From Wolfiporia cocos (lineage: Eukaryota; Basidiomycota; Agaricomycetes; Polyporales; Phaeolaceae), in assembly GCA_029448655.1 (NCBI GenBank), contig JACCLO010000002.1, positions 4,340,001 to 4,404,000 of the forward strand: a stretch of 64,000 nt of DNA, given 5' to 3'. The notes under the pieces are model-generated. The model was not told where the DNA came from, did no database searches, and saw only the letters and a program-made list of their open reading frames with translations. Positions 21,515 through 30,984 of this stretch are shown one piece after another; positions within the stretch are counted from its first letter, which is position 1, and each line of letters opens with the position of its first letter. A program made the position numbers and the translations under genes.

Positions 21515-24362
21515 ATGCCTGCAGCTGACGGGGTTCTGGTTCGCAAACCACACGCGAAGCCAAAGCCATATGACCGAAAATCACAGCCACAGAAGAGAAG
21601 TGATGCACTGAAGACATCTGCCCAGACAAAGCAAGGCCGTTCAAACCTGACTTTGCATGACTGGCTCCAAGTCGTTGCATGGCATGATGCCAATCAACCA
21701 GTCACTCAGAGACAGGTTGTGGACCATTTTTCCAATTTGCGAGAGGGTGTGCTGCATTTTAACCAATCATCTCTGTCCTGGCACCTCTCTGCAGATGGTC
21801 GGAGGGATGATCAAGCACACCTCAAGTCAACCCTGACTGCATTGTCGGCAAAGAGGATACAGGTGGTGACCAGGCCTGATGTTGAGCAGGCTTTGATCTT
21901 AAGGGTGAAGCATATGGAGGAGAAGCAAGAACATGTGACTGGAGAAATGCTGAAGGAGAAGCGAAAATCGTTCGAGGATGCCATTGGTGTGCCAGAGGCC
22001 GAGAGAATGCAGAGTGATGGCTGGATTCCCAAATTCACCAGCACATAAGTGTCATGTTCCCGAGACAGGAAACAAGCTAATATTGGTTAGATATGGCATT
22101 AAGGAACACCGGAGACATGGTGAGGCAGGTTCAGTTGATTTGAAAGCAGTTGAAGTGGAACGCAAGAGGGTATCAGGCGAATTTGAGAAATACCCACCTG
22201 CAGACAATCTTAATATTGACAAGTCTTCCCTCTTTGGATTGTAAGCATTATTGTCGATTGCAAGTGTAATGCTAACTTATGATGGAGCAGTGCTCTGCCT
22301 GACCGTGGACTTTCGTCCATACAATTGCCTGGCAAGAAGTCTGTGAAAACACAGATAACACTCTGCTTCATGTGCAATGCAACTGGAACTGAGAAATACC
22401 CAATTTTTTCATTGGAAAATCAAAACAACCCTGCTGCTTTGGGAAGAAGTCCCTGAAAGACCATGGCTTCTATTATCATTACAATAAAACAGCCTGGATG
22501 ACCACAGTTTTCTTCGAGGAGTGAGTGCTTTCATTGCAACTCCACCCATAGGCTGTGGCTGAACTTTGTCGAGATTCATCAAATACTATGATGGCTACTT
22601 CAGGCTTCACAACAGGAAAGTCCAGCTATGGATGGACAATTTCATTGCTCACAAGATCTCATATGAGCCAACAAACATCAAGCTCCAGTTTTTCGAGCCA
22701 AACTTAACACCTTTTGTGCAGCCTCTCAGTGCCAGCATCATTCGTTGTGGTAAAGCACACTACCACCGTGCATTCTGTCTTCGCACCATTGAGAAGGATG
22801 AGGCCGGAGCAGAGAATATCTACGAAATCAACTTACTGAAGGTGATGCACTTAGTGCGGGCAGCGTGGGACGCTGTGACACTGGAGATGATCAGGGATTG
22901 CTGGAAGCATGTCCTGCCAGTGCAACTCGATTGGTATGTTCATGTTCTCTATCAATTGGTCATATGTACTGACAGCGAACTACGTTACATGACTAGGCCT
23001 GCTCCTGAGAACATGCCTGAGCTGACCGGCCCACAAAATGATGCAAGTGCATGGGCAATCATGCGGGCATTTGCTAGTAACGAGATCACATTGATGCCTG
23101 AAGCAGAACACCAGCTGCAAATGCTCCTTGGTGATAGCTACCGTGGTGATGACTGGAAGCCAGCATTCAATGCGATATTCACAGCAGAGGATGATACACT
23201 GGCTGCTATCAATGCAATTGGTGAGCTAACACAGCAGGTGGCACCATCATATGCACACGCACGTATAGACACAACATCCAATGTCGCCACTTCGACACCC
23301 ACACATGCTCCCTCATTGACCCAGCTTCATGGCCTTGAGACAGGTCTGATGGCTGCTGTTGATGATCTGTGCTGTGTCACAGACTTACAGTCTGTGGGAC
23401 CCTGGACTATAGGGGGATCCTCAGCGCCTGACAAGGCGGTGTACCAACCGCGACAGCAGTAACCTGTCGGCCGTAATCCCAATGCATGATCCATTGGGGA
23501 CTCCTAAGGGCGATGTAACAAAGGTGGCACACAGTCAAGCAAGTCAAAGAGGGCCCCAGGCCAGCAGACACACACAGGTGGTTGCAAGAGAGGGGCCTAA
23601 GCCCTAAGACGAGAATCTCAAAGATGGGTTGTAAGACCCATCTTGATGTAGAATATATACATGTGGATACGGCGGATCTGGTAGCCCTAAAGTAACGGCC
23701 CGTGCGCAGTAACTAGGGGTGACCGTGATGATACGCTACATGTAACTAATCTGTGACCCTACACGTGAGTACTCTGGTACGCGCGCTCCCTAATGAGCGC
23801 TCATCTACATGGTCAGGTGGTCTGTGGAGTTATCTAGGGTGCGACTAAGAGGAAACTAATGAGAGAGGGGCACGCGCGCGTACAGCGGCGCCCATACTAC
23901 AATAGAGAGGGATGAAGGGACCCCCTACGGGATATCCATGACACGCTGCCATTCGTGTATTCCTGGAACATGCCCAGTTCTCGAGGACCTATTGAATCCA
24001 TTAGAGGAAGAAGAAGTGGGAGACTTACCATACAGGTTCCCAGAGGCAACACAGAGATCATAGCAGAGGCTCGGCGGTTGATGACTAAGCAAGACACGAT
24101 AGTCATTAGCAGTGATAGCGAGGAGGAGGAGGAGGACGATGACGACGATGCACCAGAGCAGATCACACCTCAAGATGCCCTGATGCTGTGCGAACAGATG
24201 GAGAAGCTCTGCATTGCGCATGCTGATGCAGAAGGGGTATCGCTGTTACAGATGCAGCAGCAGCTGCATAGGTTGCATGCACACTTCCGAAAGCTTCAGC
24301 TCAAGTCAAAGAAGCAGAGCACTCTAGAGATGGCATGGGGCATAGCTTCGTCGTTGTCGTAG
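21515..24362 (+). pseudogene. Pogo/Tigger-type (CENP-B-like, DDE_1) transposase, inactivated
   Basis: An HTH/CENP-B DNA-binding N-terminus (LTLHDWLQV...VVDHFSN...) is followed by TRPDVEQALILRVKHMEE and EHRRHGEAGSVDLKAVE. The DDE core has the first Asp in NLNIDKSSLFG and the second in LWMDNFIAHK, with RDCWKHV later. Family members carry the third Asp in a QPLDAGII-type motif; here it reads QPLSASII, so the third catalytic residue is Ser. Introns are visible at about 22243-22290 and 22521-22551. There is a frameshift or stop near 22046, and a second one-base frameshift near 24040. After removal of A4 the frame runs on through PVLEDLLNPLEEEEVGD into the acidic tail and the terminal helical segment. 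It is certainly inactive as a transposase. Confidence 0.8.
23375..23943 (-). mobile_element. Family-A solo LTR (A4) inside the pogo transposase
   Basis: A 569-bp element with ends TGTCACAGACTTAC and ATCCATGACA. The flanks are TGCTG (23370-23374) and CGCTG (23944-23948), differing only at a CpG, as expected after deamination. Reverse promoter module: a stem-loop GATGGGT/ACCCATC at about 23622-23645, ATATATACATG at about 23652, and a CCCTAAAG box at about 23684. The complement of GTAAGT is at the left end. Confidence 0.83.
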
Positions 24363-24555
24363 TCAAGTTGTAGTTGTGCAGCACATGTACAGTACCGTGT
24401 GACTAGAGTGTGACATCTCACAGGCCTGAGGGTCACATATGTAATGATATGTCACACATTGTCACAAACCTGTGACAATCTGGTAATGCATACATCTCAT
24501 AATGCATCACACAAGTTGGGGACGGTCATGATGCATTATGAGATAGTCAACTGTA

Positions 24556-25012
24556 TGAGTAAGACTAAGCCTTAACTGGGGCTCAGGCTGCTGACACGTA
24601 GTTCATGACATATCCTGGTATTAGTGACTGGTAAGTACATGTGATGTACTCATGACATAGTCTAAGTGATTGGCATGATCTAGTTCATGCTATCAGATAA
24701 GATAGTGCAGCAAGCACAACAGGTATTCTAGGCTGTATCTAAGGTTCGATTCAAGCTGTGATAAGTATCTTCAAGGCATAGAAATCGAAGAATAATCTGT
24801 AGAATTTTTGGAAAAATAGTAGAAAAGATGGAAAATCTGTGACACCTAGCACCAGCTCTAGGCATCTGATTGGTAGATAAGATAAGTAGGGTAGTCACAT
24901 GTTCTCCTTCTCACATGGTCACTAGCTAGATGCATCATTATGTAAGCATTACCATAGGTACTTACTGCACACAGACCCCTGTACATTAGGGGTAGAATCT
25001 TAGTGTACAGTA
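24556..25012. other. LTR remnants, no gene
   Basis: AAATCTGTGACA at about 24833-24844 is the end of a reverse LTR whose other end is not found. 24845-25012 holds the upstream half of a forward A-type LTR: GATAAGATAAG, ACACAGACC and CATTAGGGG. It resumes after D1 at 25413 with CATGTATATATG and a stem-loop around 25430. Confidence 0.45.
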
Positions 25013-25017
25013 CCTCA

Positions 25018-25407
25018 TATCACGGATTCCTCGTACCGTGATACTAGGCCTTGCCTTGAGACCCTGTGTGTCACCGCAGGCCCTAGCACCAGTTCAGTTA
25101 GACTTAAGGGGGGTGCAGCCCAGCACACATGTGAGGAGGAACCAGGGACTAGCCCTGTGGATGAGAATGATACGTCTGAGGAGTAAGCCTCAGACGTTGC
25201 TACGCTAAGTACATGGCACATCACTTGACATGTGCCTGCCCTGAAGGGGCCAGTGCAAGTGTAACTACGTGACCTATTTGTAACGCTATATGTACTACTG
25301 TGACCATGGGTGGCGCTAACCGCCCTACTTATCTACGACGCAGTCCGCTTATCTTATCTACCGGTCACGTTACCTCTACCGAGGGCATGCCACAATGTTC
25401 TGTGACA
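25018..25407 (-). mobile_element. Family-D solo LTR (D1)
   Basis: A 390-bp element with ends TATCACGG and TTCTGTGACA, and direct repeats CCTCA at 25013-25017 and 25408-25412. The stem-loop TCTGAGG/CCTCAGA lies at about 25170 in reverse. It is inserted between the TTTAGGG-type box and the TATA box of a forward A-type LTR, exactly as D3 is in A12. Confidence 0.83.
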
Positions 25408-25412
25408 CCTCA

Positions 25413-26130
25413 CATGTATATATGTTGCACCACTGGGTCTTACATCCCCAGTTCTAGAATTCTCATTGTGGGGCAAGTCCCCCTGTACTCCAGTACTATT
25501 GTGTGCCACCTGCCTTCTCCTCTTACACTCACTGGACTGGGACATTGGACACCCTGTGCTCTCCAGGGATCTGAAAGACCCCTGCTAGCATGGCAACATC
25601 ACACAAGTGATCACACCAACCACTGCTCAGTCTCAGACGTTGGTGTTAGGTTGTAGGAGATAGGTTCCTGGCAGGGCTGGTTGCACTGTACATTGTACTG
25701 TGACAAATGTGTGCATCTCTTGCTGGGTAGTAGCAGGTGATGCAGAATGACCTATCTATAAGTAATGGGAGCTTACATGGGAGCCGTTGCGTGAAGTGCA
25801 CCTGGTGTCCATGTTCACCATGTGGTGTCTGTAGGGTAACCACCAGCACTAGATGGTTCCTACACCTGGCATCTGCAAGGCACACATACTGCATTGGTCC
25901 TAACATGCATCATTTCTGCCCCATGCCACAGGGATTTGTGTAACATAAATGGCCTGTGCTGTAGATGCCCACCAAAAGATTGCAGAAAAGAAGGATGAGG
26001 CATCACATTTGTTGATCATACACAGGTTAACAAGCAAAGCAACAACAAAACCAAGGTGGAGGAAGTGGCTGAGCAGGCAGATGCAGCAGAGTGACTGAGG
26101 TACAAAGATTGTTGGAAGCCAGACAGCAAG
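25413..26130. other. LTR remnant, then unassigned repeat
   Basis: 25413-25480 contains the TATA box and stem-loop (ACTGGG/CCCAGT) of the LTR hosting D1. 25680-26130 is non-coding. 26050-26085 (AGGTGGAGGAAGTGGCTGAG) recurs at about 28178 on the other side of A2, as expected if both belong to one older repeat. No gene seen. Confidence 0.35.
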
Positions 26131-26664
26131 TGTCACAGAATATCCTGTGGGATATTTGACAGCCCTCGCTATAGGTTGTATGGGCACCGCTATGCGTGCG
26201 CACGCTCCTCTGCGCCTCAGCCACCTCTCCGTCACGTTCCATTCCATCTAGATCAGCTGACCTAGTAGATTAGTGCTGTAGGGTAGTGCGTGCATCAGGT
26301 GCCGCACCAATGGTCACATTACTTACATTGCACGTTACCAGTCACCTGACCCCTTAGTTACATGGCGCACAGGCCATCACTTTAGGGCACGCCTGGTAGT
26401 AGACACATGCATGTATATAATACGTCGAGATGTGGGTTGATACCCCATCTCTAAGATTCTCAACAACTGGGCCTGACCCCTTTCTTGCATCGCCCCTGTG
26501 TGACTCGCCCTTGGGGTGCCCTCTCTGTCTTGGTCACTAGCCAGCATGTCGACATAAGTATCCTGCCGACGACTACCTCATTCTGAGGGAATGCCTCTGT
26601 GTTCACCGCTGCTAGCTGGCCCTTGGCATGAAGGCCTTGGGGGTTCCCCTGCCCATTGGCAGGT

Positions 26665-28102
26665 TATCACAGTACCACTTACTGTGATACTAGACGTGGA
26701 ACCTCTAAGTCTATGTGCTATTGCTATGCGCAGGGAGACCCCCAGGGCGACCGGTGAGGCAGAGGTTCTCAGACTAGCACGCGCAGATTGTAGCAGAGGC
26801 GCATTGAGCGCAATAGATGAGAATCTAAAGGATGAGGATACGTCCTCATCCCTACCGCGTTATATACATGACAGCGCTATTATTGTACACTAGCTACTTG
26901 CCCTAAAGAGGGTCTGTGCGCAGTAGGCGTGACACAGACTAGCTGTGGGACTCACCACCTATGTGTTGAGGATATAGGCGGACGGAGTAGCCAGTCAAGC
27001 GCAGCAGAAGTGAGGTTATTCTACGGCGCTAGCCGAGAATAATAGAACTGAGGATTAGTGGCGTCTAGCCAGGTCCTTATATACATGTGTATCGGGAGGG
27101 CACGTGCTACTAGCTAGTACTGCCTTACCGGGTTATGTGGCTTTGCCAAGTGGCGAAGCTTATCTTATCTAATGTTTAGGACTCTCTATCTACAATGGCC
27201 GTGGTAGGCCCTAATGGCCGAACCAATCGTAAGAGAGGGATTATGTCTTATTGTTGTGATAACGCGGGCGCAGCCCGGGTATAAGGGAAGCCGGTTGCCG
27301 GATACCGTGAGGTATAATGGCGATTGGCCGTGCTTCGTTGGATGACCAAGGTGAGACGCCGAGGTCGTTATGCTATTGGACATGGTTGTACCGTAGCATG
27401 TGATATGTCTGGACCGGAAGGTAACCGGGACATGTGTTGGTCTTAGCCGTGGGGCGAGGACCGGTGTTTGGGCGACGCCGTGATGGCAGAAGCCCGGGAC
27501 TTGGATTGTACCGAGTCCGTGGGAGGCCGAGAAGGCCGTGACCTATAGCGATATTGCCATGGTGCTAATATTATGCTGTATGGTCGTGTTGACATTATTA
27601 TGCGAGCGTGCCGCGCTCGGCCTGTCATTGTGATCTAGGATCTTATGATGTGGCAGGTCTAGCTCGTAAGGGCGAGACCGGATGACGTAGCTATGACGAT
27701 TGCTATTGTCTAGACGTATATGACGTATTGCGGATATCGGACCGTATGGTTACCGATGATAGTGCGATGATATCATTAGTCTTGTGACGTAGCGGTGTCT
27801 AGGCTGGTCATGTGGTTGATAAGCCCAGTTAAGAGCTTGTTGTATGGCAATGGGAGTTAACCCGTAGATAACTTGTAGTTAGACGTATAAATCCCGGATA
27901 AATTGCTATAATCATAGGAAAAATGCTGTAAGCCCCAGATAAATCTGTGACAAGGCGCACAGACGTAACACTGTAACTAGTTACACTGTCATGTGATACT
28001 TGTGACCGTGAGTTACATACCCTTATCTTATCTACAACAAGATCTTTATCTACAAGTCAGGTGACTATAAACGAAAAGGACATGCCACACCGTACTGTGA
28101 CA
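26665..28102 (-). mobile_element. Family-D solo LTR (D2), nested in A2 and split by B6
   Basis: The ends are TATCACAG and GTACTGTGACA, with direct repeats CAGGT at 26660-26664 and 28103-28107. Own length is about 420 bp. A stem-loop GGATGAGGA/TCCTCATCC lies at about 26828-26851, TATATACATG at about 26862, and a CCCTAAAGAGGG box at about 26900, all in reverse. The complement of GTAAGT is close to the left end. Confidence 0.84.
26940..27952 (-). mobile_element. Family-B solo LTR (B6), nested in D2
   Basis: A 1013-bp element with ends TGACACAG and CTGTGACA, and direct repeats AGGCG at 26935-26939 and 27953-27957. It has a reverse B promoter and a leader hairpin at about 27010-27045. It is the innermost layer of the three-level nest A2 > D2 > B6 and should be the youngest; its CpGs are preserved. 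Confidence 0.87.
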
Positions 28103-28230
28103 CAGGTCACACATACGAAGTACGTCTGTGTCAGCAAGTAATAACAAGTGAAGCAATGATGAGACCAAGCATCAGCAAGGTGGAGAAAGTGGCTGAGCAG
28201 GCAGAGACAAGGGACAGAAGAGGTATATTG

Positions 28231-28374
28231 GGGAACCCATGGGTAATACACAGGAAATTCACAGGGAATCCATGAGAAGTTCATGTGAAATTCACAGGAA
28301 ACCCACAGGAGATTCACAGGAGATCTACAGGAAACCTACAGGTAATCTATGGGAAATTCATAGGAAATCTGCAG
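28231..28374. repeat. Degenerate 12-bp tandem repeat
   Basis: About twelve imperfect copies of a unit close to ACAGGAAATTCA occur in tandem. It lies outside any LTR, between A2 and A3, and has no coding features of its own. The period of 12 makes all frames read as four-residue repeats. Confidence 0.7.
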
Positions 28375-28545
28375 GTGACTTCAAAAACCCCTTGTTTTGT
28401 GTGTGAATGGTCTGACTTCTTCCAGTTATCTCAAATAGGCACACATGTATTGGAATAGCACATTCAAGTGATTAAAGCTATGTGTTCATGGTGAAGCCAC
28501 AGGTGATTAAGCTAGTTGTATAATAATGGGACATGAATTGCATGG

Positions 28546-29135
28546 TGTCACGGATGTGCCCAGGGGGCCACTGTACGTCCCTCACTATAGGTTGTATGAG
28601 CGGCGCTAGGCGTACGCCGCTCCGCCACTCCTTAGTTACCTCCACCTCGCGCTCATAGTATATGGATCACCTGACCACCTGGTTAGCGCTGTAGGGTAGC
28701 GCGCACCTCAGGTACGGACACACTACGGTCACACTAGTTACATCGTCACATAGTAGTTACATGTCATGTGTCCTCTTAGATAATGCACGCACAGGCCATT
28801 ACTTTAGGACGGCCATTACTGGCCAACTGCTGATGTATAAGTACGGCGGATGAGGACTTACATCCTCATCCTTAAGATTCTCGTCAATGCACGTCAAAGT
28901 GCCTCTCTTACCATCAGTCTGCGCTGCGCTGGCCCGGGGCCCTATCTTGACTGCTAGTCTGTGAGTTAGCAACTGCGCTGTCTGGGGACCCTTGGTGGCT
29001 GGGCACCTTAGAGATGGACCTATGAGTCCACCTTGGGTTGTCCTATGAGTACGTCGTCGCCGTTGGCTTACGTCTATGCAGGCCTGTGGGGGTTCCCCTG
29101 TAGCCAGGGTCGTACAGACTGGTAAGTCTGTGACA
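28546..29135 (+). mobile_element. Family-A solo LTR (A3)
   Basis: A 590-bp element starting TGTCACGGATGTGCC and ending AAGTCTGTGACA, with direct repeats CATGG at 28541-28545 and 29136-29140. GGTAAGT is at 29121-29127, eight nt before the end. Confidence 0.86.
28803..28871 (+). promoter_or_regulatory. Family-A LTR core promoter and leader hairpin (A3 copy)
   Basis: The TTTAGGAC box is at 28803-28810, TGTATAA at 28834-28840, and a stem-loop at 28848-28871 (GGATGAGGA pairing with TCCTCATCC, loop CTTACA), followed by ATTCTCG. The same order occurs in about twenty A, C, D and G copies, usually as TTTAGGGC, then ATGTATATAA, then a stem-loop, then ATTCTCG. Confidence 0.65.
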
Positions 29136-29294
29136 CATGGAAACTACCATGACGTGTGCCACATGCTGTCTGTCATCCCTTACGGCATGAGCCACTGACC
29201 CGGGGAGTTGGCCAGTGAGTGCAGAGACTAGGATGTCATGTTTAAGTGACTTGAGGTTAATTACCCAGTGGGTTTGCATAGATAAGCACCATTT

Positions 29295-29729
29295 TGACAC
29301 GGAAATACTCAACTGTGTCGTGTCACTCCTAAGGTGTTCCGGTGTAGGGCTAGGTCATTACTTAATAGGGGGTAACTAAGTAGTAGTGTTGGCGACAGCC
29401 AGGGATCACATGAAGAGTGGCAGAGTAGGACCGGGGGCACACACGCCCCAAGCCAAGATTGATAGAGCTGAGGTTGTAAGACCTTAGCTAGGTGTATATA
29501 TACAAAGGGGGACTGGTAGCTAATGCAACGTAGGCTACCCTAAACTAGAGGTCCGTGCGCTGTAAGGCGCTGCCCTAAGTACATGTGACCTACATACAAG
29601 ATGGTCGTCATGTGGCTGCTGGTGAGGCGGGCACCATAGACTAGTGGCTAAACGCGTTAGCTAGAACGTAAAGTAACGGGGGTCAAACCGGGGTAGAGCC
29701 GCTCGACCCATGTCACAGAATCCGTGACA
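29295..29729 (-). mobile_element. Family-A solo LTR (A13)
   Basis: A 435-bp element with ends TGACACGG and AATCCGTGACA, and direct repeats CATTT at 29290-29294 and 29730-29734. Reverse module: a stem-loop GCTGAGGT/ACCTTAGC at about 29465-29489, TATATATAC at about 29497, and a CCCTAAAC box at about 29539. A tRNA D-arm-like motif lies at about 29642. Confidence 0.82.
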
Positions 29730-29837
29730 CATTTCTCATGTGAATATTGATGCATTGGGTGAGCACCTCTGTCACAGATTTTACTGGGTCTTTATATTCA
29801 AAAAGACTCGTGTCTGGGATTATATTTCACATTTTAC

Positions 29838-30861
29838 TGTCACAGATTTATCTGTGGCATATCTAGGTACATTTTTGCTTGTTTCTAGGGCTTATTCTGC
29901 ATCTTCTAGGTGCCCCTACAGCCTTAGCATCCGTACTGGCACTAGGCACAGCAGCAGCATGCCTATCCATTCTCCTTAGTGCCTTAGCCCCTGGCCTGTG
30001 TCCCGTGCCAGGACCAGCGCCTGGTCACATGGTATTTACCACGCACAGACCGTGCCTTTAGGGTCAGCTGCCCACCTTAGAGTAGCAGCTGCCTACATGT
30101 ATATATGCCCATGTGTTCTGAGGGTTACTCCTCAGAACTAGTAATCTCGGCCGCAGCCTCGTGTCACAGTTAATTAGTGACATGCTGAGTTCTAGGGTTT
30201 CCGACCAAGGGGACTCAAACCAGCGTGCTCATATGTGGCATGTGACCTCTCCCATACGTTCCACCGCTCTGCCATTCATCAGGCGCCGTAGTAGATTAGA
30301 TTAGATAACATCTTGAAACATACCCTGGCCCGGTCTGCACCTGACATCCTATATCACATGCTTATGGTAGTGCGCTCGGACCTTGTCGTTTAGGGTAGAC
30401 ACATAGTCCTTTGGTGCACTGCATGTATATAAGTCAACGTTAGAGACCTTCTGTCTCTAACACAATGAATCTCGACCTTGGGGTGTACTGCCCTGGGTTA
30501 TACTCCATTACTCTGCATGATCACCTAGGCTTGCCCTCTCCCTCTCTCTAGGTCTCGCCCTTCAATGTTAGCCTTAAGCTCTTGTTAGAGAGTCCTTAGG
30601 AGCAGTGCGGCATTGCGTTAGGATTGGGTGTGTGGGCTAGTGACATGGTATTTCCCTGTGTCACCTCGATCTGAGGTTGGCGTGCCTTTCTACCCATTTC
30701 CTCTTAGTGAGTGAGGCTCTATCCTAGAGTGCAGCTCCTCTGCATACGCTTGCTAGACTGGGGGGCTCTCCCTTCACCTTTACGTCTGCCCCGTCTAGGG
30801 CTATTATGCAGGCTACAGGACTTAGGGTCATAGGGGTATGGCCCTGTTACGTTCCGTGTCA
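29838..30861 (+). mobile_element. Solo LTR (F1) in C4, split by A5
   Basis: It starts TGTCACAGATTTATCTG and ends TTCCGTGTCA, with direct repeats TTTAC at 29833-29837 and 30862-30866. Own length is about 517 bp. It has a TTTAGGGTCAG box at about 30057, TATATATGC at about 30100, and a stem-loop GTTCTGAGG/CCTCAGAAC at about 30115-30139. Confidence 0.82.
30162..30663 (+). mobile_element. Family-A solo LTR (A5), nested in F1
   Basis: A 502-bp element starting TGTCACAGTTAATTAG and ending TCCCTGTGTCA, with direct repeats CCTCG at 30157-30161 and 30664-30668. It has a TTTAGGGTAG box at about 30389, TATATAAG at about 30425, and a stem-loop GTTAGAGAC/GTCTCTAAC at about 30439. tRNA-like A and B boxes are seen on the minus strand at about 30205-30280. 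Confidence 0.84.
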
Positions 30862-30984
30862 TTTACACCTTAACTATCACATGCCACACAGGCACTAATG
30901 CATCACATGATAGTTCCCTTATGGGGCTACAATATTGTGTATTAGCATGTGACCATGGGAATAGCTTAGATAAGCTCTATCATG

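Larger units (their letters stand above)
21273..24553 (+). mobile_element. Pogo/Tigger-like DNA transposon, defective
   Basis: The element is flanked by TA on both sides (21271-21272 and 24554-24555). Terminal inverted repeats begin CAGTYGACTATCTCATAATG, with TGCATTATGAGAT motifs repeated sub-terminally at each end. TA duplications and CAGT-type ends are typical of the Tc1/mariner-pogo group, and the encoded protein is of pogo/Tigger type. The element carries a 569-bp LTR (A4) in its transposase gene. Confidence 0.85.
26131..28133 (+). mobile_element. Family-A solo LTR (A2) containing D2 and B6
   Basis: It starts TGTCACAGAATATCC and ends CGTCTGTGTCA, with direct repeats GCAAG at 26126-26130 and 28134-28138. 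The module TTTAGGGCACG at about 26382, TATATAATAC at about 26413 and a stem-loop GAGATG.GGG/CCCCATCTC at about 26428 is nearly identical to A1. Own length after removing D2 is about 560 bp. Confidence 0.85.

Noticed and set aside
24105..24150. Acidic Glu/Asp run as a separate small gene at 23955-24362
   Set aside because: It is the acidic C-terminal region of the pogo transposase, separated only by the A4 insertion and a one-base frameshift.
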